DNA of 64,000 nucleotides from NCBI RefSeq assembly GCF_002564005.1, contig NZ_PDJG01000001.1, forward strand, positions 1,302,001 to 1,366,000. Direction: 5' to 3'. Under the pieces are notes generated by a model. It did no database searches. It was not told the origin of the DNA and worked only from the letters and a program-made list of their open reading frames with translations. Origin of the DNA: Sanguibacter antarcticus. GTDB taxonomy: Bacteria; Actinomycetota; Actinomycetes; Actinomycetales; Cellulomonadaceae. Every line of letters begins with the position of its first letter. The first letter of the stretch is position 1. Below are positions 19,161 to 27,492 of the stretch, piece after piece. The translations under genes were made by a program, and so were the position numbers.

Positions 19161-19994
19161 TCAGCCAGCAGTGCCCGCGGCGCCAGCGACCTCGGCGAGC
19201 ACACCGTCCGTGAACACCGGCCACACCTGGGCAGCCCACGGCCCGAAGTCCCGGTCCGTGAGAGCGACGCACGCCAACCGCGCGTCCGGGTCGACCCACA
19301 CGAACGTGCCGGACTGACCGAAGTGGCCGAAGGTCCGAGGAGAGCTGGTGGCCCCGGTCCAGTGCGGCGACTTCCCGTCCCGGATCTCGAAGCCCAGCCC
19401 CCAGTCGTTCGGCGTCTGGCGACCGAAACCGGGTACCACGCCGACGAGGCCGGGGAACACGACAGAGGTCGCCTCCGCCACCGTCGTCGGGTGCAGGAGC
19501 GTCGGGTGCTGGACCTCGCTCGCGAACCGGACGAGATCGTTCACCGTCGACGACGCCCCCGCTGCCGGAGACCCCGTGCACGACGTCGACGTCATGCCCA
19601 GCGGGACGAGCACCGCGTCACGGACATAGTCCGCGAAGACGATCCCTGACCGCGCCTCGACCGTCTCGCCCAGCACCTCGAAGCCCACGTTGGAGTAGAT
19701 GCGCCGCGCACCCGGCGCGGCCCGCACCGTGCGTTCGCTGAAGTCGTAGCCGCCCGCGTGCGCGAGCAGGTGACGTACGGTCGCGCCGTCCGGTCCGGCC
19801 GGGTCATCGAGCTCGACCACCCCTTCCTCGACGGCGACGAGCACCGCGTAGGACGTGAGGAGCTTCGTCACCGAGGCGAGCCGGTACACGTGGTCGAGGT
19901 CCCCGTGGGACCCGAGGACGTCGCCGTCGGCTGAGATCACCGCCACCGAGGCGTTCGTCACGGGCCAGGACTCGACGATCTCCACGCTACGCAT
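19161..19994 (-). CDS. Serine hydrolase of the beta-lactamase/class C (DD-peptidase) fold
   Basis: 277 residues without a signal peptide. The nucleophile motif SVTK has Ser41 and Lys44; the second motif is YSN at 100-102; the third is the HFGQSG segment in place of KTG, as in esterase-type members. LLAHAGGYDF and VPLGMTSTS are usual for the family. The lack of export signal argues against classical antibiotic resistance; a cytosolic esterase or D-aminopeptidase-like role is more likely. Substrate unknown. Confidence 0.85.
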   Translation of the reverse strand: MRSVEIVESWPVTNASVAVISADGDVLGSHGDLDHVYRLASVTKLLTSYAVLVAVEEGVVELDDPAGPDGATVRHLLAHAGGYDFSERTVRAAPGARRIYSNVGFEVLGETVEARSGIVFADYVRDAVLVPLGMTSTSCTGSPAAGASSTVNDLVRFASEVQHPTLLHPTTVAEATSVVFPGLVGVVPGFGRQTPNDWGLGFEIRDGKSPHWTGATSSPRTFGHFGQSGTFVWVDPDARLACVALTDRDFGPWAAQVWPVFTDGVLAEVAGAAGTAG

Positions 19995-20046
19995 GGAACG
20001 ACCCTAGAACATCCCTGACAGCGCCCGTGCCGGGCCTGAACGCCCC

Positions 20047-21063
20047 TCAGCCGGAGTGGCGTCCTGCCGCGGCGGACTCCTCAGCCGCTGTGGCTCGCGT
20101 CTCGTCCTCGGAGGTCGGCCTCGTCGCCTGGGTGCGCTCACGCTTGGGGGCAGGAGGCTTCGGCACCTTGATCGCCTCGACGGTGATCTGCACGAGCATC
20201 CGGGCATCGACCGGCAGCGGGAGCAGCGGCTTCGGGAGCGCACCGGGGGCGAGCCCGAGGATCTCGGCGATCGCGTGGGCGACGCGGATCCCGCCGTACT
20301 GGCGGACGATGATCGCGAGCGGCGTGAGCTGGAGCTGGAGCGTCCGCGCCTCGGCTGCTTGGCCCGACGTCGCGGCCCGGGTGATCGCCACGCAGATGTC
20401 GGGCAGCACCCCGGCGATGCTCGAGTGCCACGCAGAGGCTCCTGCGAGGAGGATCTGGGCGCCGAGCCCGTCTCCGCTGAAGCCCCAGTCGAGCCGGTTC
20501 GCGGTCCGCTGCGGCAGCTCGGCGGTGATCTTCTCGATGCGGTCCTTGACGTCCGGGCCGTTCGCTCCACGGTCTTTGAACCCGGCGACGCCGGACAGCC
20601 TGGCCAGCCGGGCGAGCTCGTCCACACCGAAGCGGTGCCCGGTGGTCCCCGGGTTGTTGTAGACCCACAGCGGGATGTCGGAAGACGCGGCGGCGTCACG
20701 GTAGAGGCCGTAGATCTCGTCGGGCTGCAGAGGCTGGTAGGCCATCGGCTGCAGCAGCGCGCCGCTCGCGCCGGCGGCGTGCGCCTCAGCGAGGTTGGCG
20801 ACGACCTCGGCCGTGCTCAGGGCCCCGACGCCCACGATGACGGGGACGCGTCCTGCCGCGACCTCGACAGCGCTGCGGGTGATCCGCTTGCGCGCGCTGC
20901 GCGGCATGTACGCGAAGCCACCGGTGCTCCCGAGGACCCCGACCGCGCTGGCACCGGCCGTGATCGCTGCGTCGACCAGACGCTCGAACGAACCGGTCAG
21001 CAAGCGCCCGTCCTCCCCTCGTGGGGTGAGCGGGTACGCGACGAGAGGACCGATCGAAGGCAT
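20047..21063 (-). CDS. Dihydrodipicolinate synthase/N-acetylneuraminate lyase family aldolase
   Basis: 338 residues with a DapA-type TIM barrel. The Schiff-base lysine is Lys163 in GFKDRG, and the YNNPGTTG loop carries the conserved tyrosine. GVLGSTGGFAYM replaces the usual GTTGE motif of true DapA, so this is more likely a paralogue acting on another 2-oxoacid. The last ~45 residues are a charged, low-complexity tail rich in Glu, Arg and Ala, unusual for the family. Not linked to other lysine genes here. Confidence 0.82.
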   Translation of the reverse strand: MPSIGPLVAYPLTPRGEDGRLLTGSFERLVDAAITAGASAVGVLGSTGGFAYMPRSARKRITRSAVEVAAGRVPVIVGVGALSTAEVVANLAEAHAAGASGALLQPMAYQPLQPDEIYGLYRDAAASSDIPLWVYNNPGTTGHRFGVDELARLARLSGVAGFKDRGANGPDVKDRIEKITAELPQRTANRLDWGFSGDGLGAQILLAGASAWHSSIAGVLPDICVAITRAATSGQAAEARTLQLQLTPLAIIVRQYGGIRVAHAIAEILGLAPGALPKPLLPLPVDARMLVQITVEAIKVPKPPAPKRERTQATRPTSEDETRATAAEESAAAGRHSG

Positions 21064-21086
21064 CAGTTCACAGTATCCACGACTCC

Positions 21087-21119
21087 GCTGAAGAGAAGGC
21101 TGAAAACCCTCTCATCAGC
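21087..21119 (-). terminator. Imperfect hairpin at the dnaE2 stop codon
   Basis: Arms of 13 nt (21087-21099 and 21107-21119) match at 11 positions, with a T-rich loop on the minus strand. The dnaE2 stop codon sits inside the hairpin. It could end the mutasome operon, but the mismatches make this moderate. Confidence 0.45.
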
Positions 21120-24100
21120 GAAAGTCTCGTGAAGAAGTTCGAACCTGCAACGACAACGGCGCAAGATGCTCGGCGACGAGGTTGGTGGCGCCGTCCGCGC
21201 GTTCGATGCGTCCACGGACCACGAGCGCGGCCGACGTGCGTGCCACCCGGCGGAACCGTTGCCACAACCCCGGTGAGCAGATGACGTTGAGCATGCCCGT
21301 CTCGTCTTCGATCGACAAGAACGTCACGCCGCGCGCCGTACCCGGCCGCTGCCGGTGGGTGACGACCCCGGCGACGGCGACCCGGCGCCCGTCCTCGTGC
21401 GTGAAGACCGCGTCGACCGTGAGGACGCCTGCGGCGACGAGGCTCGGCCGCACGTACTGCGTCGGGTAGGAGTCCACGCTCACGCCGGTCGCCCAGACGT
21501 CGGCGACCGCGGTCTCGATCTCGCTCATGCCCGGGAGCGTCGGGGCAGACACCCCGACCGAGACCCCGGGCAGAGTGCCCGGCTGCTCTTGGGCGAGCGC
21601 GCCGGCAGCCCACAACGCCTCCCGGCGATCGACCCCGAGACAGTCGAGCGCACCGGCCGTGGCCAGCGCCTCGAGCTGTGCCGTGGTCAGGCGCACCCTG
21701 CGGGCGAGGTCGCGCAGGTCGATGAACGGTCCACCGCTGGTCCGTTCGTCGACGAGGCGCCGGGCCACGTCGGCGCCCACGCTGCGCACCGACGCGAGGC
21801 CCATGCGCACGGCGAGCACCCCGCCCGCCGGAGCAGGCGGGTCCGCCCGCTCCGGTGCGTGCCCCCGGTCCGGGCCTGCGACGCGCTCCAGGCCTGCTTC
21901 GACACCGGACGCCGCGACGTCGGGCCGCAGCACCGTGACGCCGCGACGCCGCGCGTCGGCGACCAAGGACTGCGGGGAGTAGAAGCCCATGGGCTGCGCT
22001 GCCAGGAGACCTGCATAGAACGCCGCCGGGTGCCGCACCTTGAGCCACGCGCTCGCGTAGACGAGGTAGGCGAAGGAGTAGGCGTGCGACTCGGGGAAGC
22101 CGAAGTCGGCGAAGGCCTTGAGCTTGTCGAAGATCTGCTCGCCGGTCACGGTGCTGATGCCGTTCGCGGCCATGCCGTCGAGCAGCCTGTCGTGGAGGGC
22201 TTCCATGCGCTCGGTCGAGCGCTTCGACCCCATCGCACGCCGCAGCTGGTCTGCCTCGGTCGGGGTGAAGCCGGCGACGTCGATCGCCATCTGCATGAGC
22301 TGCTCCTGGAAGAGCGGCACGCCGAGCGTCTTGGCGAGGGACTTCTCGAGCAGCGGGTGGAGATAGGTGACCTTCTCTCGTCCGCGAGCGCGGTTGATGT
22401 AGGGGTGCACCGAACCGCCCTGGATGGGGCCGGGACGGATGAGGGCGACCTCGATGACGATGTCGTAGAAGGTTCGGGGTTGCAGGCGGGGCAGCGTGGA
22501 CATCTGGGCGCGCGACTCCACCTGGAACACCCCGATGGTGTCGGCGGCGCACAGGAGGTCGTAGACGGCCGGGTCGTCCTCGGGGAGCCCGTGGAGGGTG
22601 AGCGTGACCCCTTCGTGCTCCTCGACGAGGTCGAAGCCGATCCGCAGGGCGGTGAGCATGCCGAGGCCGAGGAGGTCGAACTTCACGAGCCCGGCGTCGG
22701 CACAGTCTTCCTTGTCCCACTGCAGGACGGTGCGTCCGGGCATGCGCGCCCACTCGACGGGGCACACCTCGATGACGGGGCGGTCGCACATGACCATGCC
22801 GCCGGAGTGGATGCCCAGGTGCCGTGGGAGGCGCAGGAGCTGCTCGGCGAGGTCGACGACGGGGTCGGGGATGCCGTCGACGTCGCCGCCCTGGGTCTCG
22901 GGCGGGAGCGGCCACATGCCGTCGCGGGCCTGCGAGCGGTCGCCGCGCGCGGTCGGGATCCCGGGCGGCAGTGCTGCCGGGTGGGCAGGTTCGGGCGTGT
23001 CGGTCGGGCGCAGCGAGCCCCACCGTTCGATGCGCTTGCTCCAGGCGTCCTGCTGACCGACGTCGTAGCCGAGGGCTCGTGCTGCGTCCCGGACGGCTGA
23101 CCGTGGTCGGTAGGAGATGATGTTGGCGACCTGTGCTGCGTGCGTGCGCCCGAACGTCGTGTAGACGTGCTGGATGACTTCTTCGCGACGGCCGGACTCG
23201 ATGTCGACGTCGATGTCGGGCGGTCCGTCGCGCTCGGGTGCGAGGAAGCGCTCGAAGAGCAGTCCGTGGCGGACGGCGTCGACCGCGGTGATCCCTAACG
23301 CGTAGCAGACGGCCGAGTTGGCTGCCGACCCTCGGCCTTGGGCGAGGATGCGGTGGGTGCGGCAGAACTCCACGAGGTCGAAGACGATGAGGAAGTACCC
23401 GGGGAAGTCGAGGTTCTCGATGACCGTGAGCTCGTGGTCGATCTGGGCGTAGGCGCCGGGGATGCGTTCCGCGCCGCGGGGACCGTAGCGGTCGAGCGCC
23501 CCGCGCGCGACGAGCTCGCGCAGCCAGGTCGCCTCCGTGTGCCCGGCGGGCACCGGGTAGGGCGGGAGGTTCGGGGCGACGAGCGCGAGGTCGAACGCGC
23601 ACTCGGCGGCGAGCGCTGCCGCCGCCGGCACCGCCTGCGGGTGACGACGGTGGCGGGCGAGCATCTCGGCGGCAGAGCGCAGGTGGGCGGTGGGCGCGGC
23701 GGGCAGCCAGCCGTCCATGTCGTCGAGGGAGGACCGGGCGCGGATGGCCGCGAGCGCTGCGGCGAGGTTCGCGTCCCGGGGGTGGGCGTAGTGGGCTCCG
23801 GTCGTGGCGACGTACGGCAGGCCGGTCGCCTGGGCGAGGTCGACGAGGAGGTCGTTGCGCTCGCCGTCGAAGGGGTCGCCGGTGTCGGTGAGCTCGACGG
23901 CCACGTTGTCGTGGCCGAAGGTCGCGACGAGCCGGTCGAGCTCGGTGCGGGCTGCGTCCGGGTCCCAGGAGGACCGGCCGCCTCCCAGTGCTTGGCGCAC
24001 GGCGCCCTTGCGGCAGCCTGTGAGGACGAGCCACTCCCCGGCGGCCTCCTCTCCGAGGTGCTCCAGGGTGTAGTCCGCTGCTCCTTTGTGGCCGGTGGCG

Positions 24101-24450
24101 AGGTGTGCGGTGGCGATCGCTCTCGAGAGGTTGCGGTAGCCCTGGGGTCCGCGGGCCAGGACGAGCAGGTGCGAGGCGCGCGGGTCGGGGACGCCCGTGG
24201 GGGCGTCGAGGACTCCGTCGGGGCCGGGCAGGTGGAGCTCGGCACCGAACACGGTGGGGAGCCCCACCGTGCGTGCGGCCTCGGCGAAGCGGACGACGCC
24301 GTACAGACCGTCGTGGTCGGTGATCGCGAGCGCGGAGAGACCGAGGCGCACGGCCTCGGCCGCCATCTGCTCGGGGTGGCACGCGCCGTCGAGAAAGCTG
24401 AAGGCGGAGTGCGCGTGCAGCTCTGCGTAGGGCGGCGGTCGCTCAGTCAT
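21115..24450 (-). CDS. dnaE2: Error-prone DNA polymerase DnaE2
   Basis: 1111 residues. An N-terminal PHP domain begins with ELHAHSAFSFLDG, and the polymerase core has PDIDVDIESGRREEV (catalytic aspartates near 410), FPESHAYSFAYLVYASAWLK and the C-terminal OB fold (VAVAGVVTHRQRPGTA). Its length and the missing C-terminal tau-binding region match DnaE2 rather than replicative DnaE1. DnaE2 does translesion synthesis and damage-induced mutagenesis together with ImuA' and ImuB. Its start overlaps the imuB stop by 8 nt, so it belongs to the same SOS operon. Confidence 0.95.
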   Translation of the reverse strand: MTERPPPYAELHAHSAFSFLDGACHPEQMAAEAVRLGLSALAITDHDGLYGVVRFAEAARTVGLPTVFGAELHLPGPDGVLDAPTGVPDPRASHLLVLARGPQGYRNLSRAIATAHLATGHKGAADYTLEHLGEEAAGEWLVLTGCRKGAVRQALGGGRSSWDPDAARTELDRLVATFGHDNVAVELTDTGDPFDGERNDLLVDLAQATGLPYVATTGAHYAHPRDANLAAALAAIRARSSLDDMDGWLPAAPTAHLRSAAEMLARHRRHPQAVPAAAALAAECAFDLALVAPNLPPYPVPAGHTEATWLRELVARGALDRYGPRGAERIPGAYAQIDHELTVIENLDFPGYFLIVFDLVEFCRTHRILAQGRGSAANSAVCYALGITAVDAVRHGLLFERFLAPERDGPPDIDVDIESGRREEVIQHVYTTFGRTHAAQVANIISYRPRSAVRDAARALGYDVGQQDAWSKRIERWGSLRPTDTPEPAHPAALPPGIPTARGDRSQARDGMWPLPPETQGGDVDGIPDPVVDLAEQLLRLPRHLGIHSGGMVMCDRPVIEVCPVEWARMPGRTVLQWDKEDCADAGLVKFDLLGLGMLTALRIGFDLVEEHEGVTLTLHGLPEDDPAVYDLLCAADTIGVFQVESRAQMSTLPRLQPRTFYDIVIEVALIRPGPIQGGSVHPYINRARGREKVTYLHPLLEKSLAKTLGVPLFQEQLMQMAIDVAGFTPTEADQLRRAMGSKRSTERMEALHDRLLDGMAANGISTVTGEQIFDKLKAFADFGFPESHAYSFAYLVYASAWLKVRHPAAFYAGLLAAQPMGFYSPQSLVADARRRGVTVLRPDVAASGVEAGLERVAGPDRGHAPERADPPAPAGGVLAVRMGLASVRSVGADVARRLVDERTSGGPFIDLRDLARRVRLTTAQLEALATAGALDCLGVDRREALWAAGALAQEQPGTLPGVSVGVSAPTLPGMSEIETAVADVWATGVSVDSYPTQYVRPSLVAAGVLTVDAVFTHEDGRRVAVAGVVTHRQRPGTARGVTFLSIEDETGMLNVICSPGLWQRFRRVARTSAALVVRGRIERADGATNLVAEHLAPLSLQVRTSSRDFR

Positions 24451-26041
24451 AGAGCGCCTCGCAGGTCCATCGGCCCCCGGTGCACGCGAGCAGGAGGGCG
24501 TCGCCGTCGTCGAGCATCGCCTGGAGGTACACCCTGCGCTGGGGCGTGGCGGTCCACCAGCGTTCCGCGACCGGCCACGGGCCGGCCCAGCCGCTGACGC
24601 GGTGAGTGCCGTCCTCGGTGACGATCACGGTGGGCTCCCCGCTCAGGGTCAGCCGCACGCTGACGCCGACGCTCTGCCCGGTCGCGTCGAGGACCTGCAC
24701 GGGGGCGGGGTCGGTGAGGACGGTCGCGGGTGCCGGGTCGGGGAGCCGGCCGGGCCAGGGCCGGTCGACGGGTCGCGCGGCGGCGTCGGCGTCCCCCCAG
24801 GGGACGAGGTGCACCTGGTCGACGAGGCCGCGACCGCCCTGGATGCTCGCGCTGAGCACCGCGTCGCCGCCGAGAAGGCCTTGGACGCGCTCGGTGACGC
24901 GACGCGCCCGCAGGTCGTGACCGCTCGCGGCGCCCCACAGCCGGCCCTGCTGCGAGCCGGCGGGGGCGATGTCCTCGGCCGTGATCCCGAGCCGGACGAG
25001 CGCGGCGGGCTCCGGGTCGTCGTCGTCCCCGGTGAGGCGTGCGGCGGACAGCCATCCTTCGAGCTGCCAGCGCACGCGGTCGGTGATGCGGGCGGCGGAG
25101 AGCCCGCCGAGGGCGCCGTCGTCGGTGCGCCAGGTCCGGACGAGGTCGGTGCCCGACTCGGTGCGGGCGGTGATCCGGATGCGTCCGCACGTCACGGAGC
25201 GTTCGAGGACGAGCGCGTAGAGCTCTTCGGCGAGCGAACGAGCGGCGAAGGTCGCGATGTCGACGCGCTCGGCCGGCGGGTCGAGGACGCACCCCACCTC
25301 GATGTCCGCCTCGATGCGCCGACGTGCCGGTGGACGCAGGTCGGCGCCGCGAGCGAGCCGGTGCGCCCAGCGCCCCTGGGCACCGAAGCGTGTGTGGACG
25401 TCCGCCTCGGCGAGCGCCGCGAGGTCGCCCAGGGTGTGCAGACCGAGCCGCCCCCACAGGTCGACGAGCCCGCGGACCTCTGCCACGGCCTGGGGCGTCG
25501 TCGAGGCGTGGAGCAGCGCCTCGAGCGGGTGCGGGGCGAGGTAGCCGACCGACGTTCCTGGCGGCAGGATCTGCGAGGTCCGTGCCGCGAGGAGGGCCGC
25601 GAGGATCCCGTCGGCGATCCCCACCTGGCACTCGTGCCCGGTGCGCTCGGCGATCGTCTCCACGAGACGCCTCGCGAGGTTCTCCTCCGACCCGTGATAC
25701 CTGCTCGCGCCTGCGGCAGGCAGCAGGACGAGACCAGGACGGGCGATCTCCAGCCCCGCCACGAGGGTCTCCACCGCCACGGCGACAGGCTCGAACTCCC
25801 GGGTGTCGCGCCCCTCGTCGACAGGCAGCAGCTCCACGCCGGGGCAGCACTCCTGAGCGGCCCGCAGACGCATGCCTCGGCGAACTCCCTGGGCGCGTGC
25901 GAGCGCCGAGACCGCCGTGACGCGACGACCGTCCTGGACCGCCGACGGGGTGCCTGCCGAGACGTCGTCCGCCCGCATCGCAGCCAGCACGGGCCAGTCC
26001 GGGACCCAGACGACAGCGGTCCGGTGCGCAGTGTCCACCAC
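24443..26041 (-). CDS. imuB: Mutasome accessory protein ImuB (catalytically inactive Y-family polymerase)
   Basis: 532 residues with the Y-family polymerase layout, but the usual acidic residues at the start are replaced (WVPDWPVLAAMRA instead of a DFFAxVE-type motif), as expected for ImuB, which serves as a hub and not as a polymerase. A QQGRLWG segment in the C-terminal half resembles the beta-clamp-binding motif of mycobacterial ImuB. It bridges ImuA', DnaE2 and the clamp. Start GTG at 26041 or 26038, 3 nt after the imuA' stop. Confidence 0.93.
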   Translation of the reverse strand: MVDTAHRTAVVWVPDWPVLAAMRADDVSAGTPSAVQDGRRVTAVSALARAQGVRRGMRLRAAQECCPGVELLPVDEGRDTREFEPVAVAVETLVAGLEIARPGLVLLPAAGASRYHGSEENLARRLVETIAERTGHECQVGIADGILAALLAARTSQILPPGTSVGYLAPHPLEALLHASTTPQAVAEVRGLVDLWGRLGLHTLGDLAALAEADVHTRFGAQGRWAHRLARGADLRPPARRRIEADIEVGCVLDPPAERVDIATFAARSLAEELYALVLERSVTCGRIRITARTESGTDLVRTWRTDDGALGGLSAARITDRVRWQLEGWLSAARLTGDDDDPEPAALVRLGITAEDIAPAGSQQGRLWGAASGHDLRARRVTERVQGLLGGDAVLSASIQGGRGLVDQVHLVPWGDADAAARPVDRPWPGRLPDPAPATVLTDPAPVQVLDATGQSVGVSVRLTLSGEPTVIVTEDGTHRVSGWAGPWPVAERWWTATPQRRVYLQAMLDDGDALLLACTGGRWTCEALYD

Positions 26042-26044
26042 GCC

Positions 26045-26884
26045 TCAGCCCACCCTCGCGAGACGCGGCGGGGCCTGCGGGCGCGGCGCGGCCTGCGGGC
26101 GCGGCGCACCGCCCGCGGGGAGCCACACATCCTGCTGCTGACGGCTCCCGGCGCTCCCTCGGCCGGTGCGGGTCACGGTGAGCTGCCGCGAGAGCAGCCG
26201 GCCGTGCCCCGCACCGAGGCCTGACCACCGGCTGCGCTCGGCGGTCAGGACGAGGTGCGCGCCAGGCCACGGGGTCGTGGCGAGGATGATGCTCGCGCGC
26301 TCGCGGGCACGGGAGGTGAGCCGTCGTCTGTCCGTGTCGAGCAGGACCGTCCGCGGGCCGACGACGACGACGTCCATGCCGTCGAGCAGCGCCGCGACCG
26401 CTGTGGCTGATTCCGTGCCGGGGTGCGGCACGAGGACGAGCCGGTCGAGGTCGATGCCTGCCTCCGCGACGGCGAGCAGACCGATGCCGGGGGCTCCGAC
26501 GACGGCGACCCACGAACCTGCCCGGGAGGCCTCGCCGAGGAGCGCCAGCACGAGGGACGTCGAGCCGGTGACCACCGCGGCGCTCCCCCGTCGCAGCCCG
26601 CCGGGGACCAGCCCGGAGAGCTCCGCCGGGACGGGCAGCGCGGGCCGTTCGTCGCTGGTCAGCGTCGTGGCCGGGCCGAGAGACGTCGTGGCCGGGCCGA
26701 GCGGCGAGAGGTCGGGAGCGGGTGCGTGCTCGGGCACAGACGGCCTGCTCGTCCGTGAAGGGGTCTCGGACGGGGAGATCATGCTCAGGGTCCGCGCACC
26801 GGTGGCCTCTTCGGCTCGGCGGAGCGCGGCGCGTGCTCGGGCGGCCCTGCTCGCGGGGTCGTCGACGACGGGCTGGGCGGACAT
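26045..26884 (-). CDS. imuA': ImuA'-like mutasome protein (RecA-related, first gene of the operon)
   Basis: About 279 residues from ATG 26884, which has the strong ribosome binding site AAAGGAGG at 26891-26898. The middle contains a RecA-like core (LVPGGLRRGSAAVVTG in the P-loop position, then VAVVGAPGIGLLAVAEAGI), matching actinobacterial ImuA', which interacts with ImuB. The N-terminus and C-terminus are Pro/Ala-rich linkers; two internal DNA duplications lie there. A longer reading to 26965 would translate the LexA box and is rejected. A perfect LexA-type box is 50 nt upstream. Confidence 0.85.
   Translation of the reverse strand: MSAQPVVDDPASRAARARAALRRAEEATGARTLSMISPSETPSRTSRPSVPEHAPAPDLSPLGPATTSLGPATTLTSDERPALPVPAELSGLVPGGLRRGSAAVVTGSTSLVLALLGEASRAGSWVAVVGAPGIGLLAVAEAGIDLDRLVLVPHPGTESATAVAALLDGMDVVVVGPRTVLLDTDRRRLTSRARERASIILATTPWPGAHLVLTAERSRWSGLGAGHGRLLSRQLTVTRTGRGSAGSRQQQDVWLPAGGAPRPQAAPRPQAPPRLARVG
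26072..26107. repeat. 18-bp perfect tandem duplication inside imuA'
   Basis: The 18-bp unit starting GGCCTGCGGG occurs twice without spacer (26072-26089 and 26090-26107) and encodes the repeated RPQAAP/RPQAPP tail of ImuA'. In-frame, so it changes only linker length. Confidence 0.85.
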
Positions 26885-26933
26885 CGCGCGCCTCCTTTCT
26901 CGCTCGGTTCGTCGACTGCGTCCGCCCATGCGT

Positions 26934-26949
26934 TCGAACACTTGTTCGA
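26934..26949 (-). promoter_or_regulatory. LexA (SOS) box of the imuA'-imuB-dnaE2 operon
   Basis: TCGAACACTTGTTCGA is a perfect palindrome of TCGAAC-N4-GTTCGA, the known actinobacterial SOS box. It lies 50 nt upstream of the imuA' start, where LexA would block the promoter. DNA damage would release the three mutasome genes. Confidence 0.9.
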
Positions 26950-27062
26950 ACACACGATACGTCACCCGACAGAGGCGTCGACCGCGCTCGGCGAAGGTTC
27001 ACCCGGTCGACGGAACGAGGCGCAGCCCGATCCCGACAGAGCGCTTCCCAGCAGGCGTACGA

Positions 27063-27086
27063 TTGATGAATCCATCAAGTCATCAA
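27063..27086 (+). promoter_or_regulatory. Likely ArsR operator: TTGATG/CATCAA dyad plus an extra half site
   Basis: TTGATG-AATC-CATCAA (27063-27078) is a perfect 6-4-6 inverted repeat. A third CATCAA lies 2 nt later, 13 nt before the start codon of the ArsR-family gene. Autoregulation by that protein is the natural reading, but the match to a known site is not established. Confidence 0.6.
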
Positions 27087-27099
27087 CGGAACGGCTCTC

Positions 27100-27492
27100 A
27101 TGCCACTGCACGCCCTCGGCGTCGACACCCCGCTCAACGAGCTCAAGGCGGAGCTGTTCAAAGCCCTCGCCCACCCCGTGCGCGTCCGCGCGCTCGAGCT
27201 CCTCGCCACAGGCCCCCACGCCGTCGCAGACATGCTCGTCGCGACCGGCATGGAAGCCTCGCACCTCTCCCAGCACCTGTCCGTGCTGCGCCGCTCCGGC
27301 CTCGTCACCGCACAGCGCGAAGGCAACACCGTGACCTACCGGCTCGCCAACCCCGAGGTCGCGAACCTCCTCGTCGTCGCCCGCACCGTCCTCGTCCAAG
27401 CGCTCAGCACCAGCAACGACGCGCTCACCGAGCTCCTCCACCAAGACGACGACCGCCCCAGCAGCACCCAGCAGAACGGCGGTGCGCTGTGA
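27100..27492 (+). CDS. ArsR-family metal/redox-type transcriptional regulator
   Basis: 130 residues with a winged helix-turn-helix: LFKALAHPVRVRALELL, then VADMLVATGMEASHLSQHLSVLRRSGLVTAQREGNTVTYRL. There are no cysteines of the usual arsenic or zinc sites, so the signal cannot be assigned; the C-terminal tail is polar. The stop overlaps the SulP start (GTGA), so the regulator and transporter are translated as a pair, and the anion carried by SulP or its downstream product may be the signal. Confidence 0.88.
   Translation: MPLHALGVDTPLNELKAELFKALAHPVRVRALELLATGPHAVADMLVATGMEASHLSQHLSVLRRSGLVTAQREGNTVTYRLANPEVANLLVVARTVLVQALSTSNDALTELLHQDDDRPSSTQQNGGAL

Noticed and set aside
19161..19994. Antibiotic resistance beta-lactamase
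   Set aside because: No signal peptide, and HFG replaces KTG; a general serine hydrolase is more likely.
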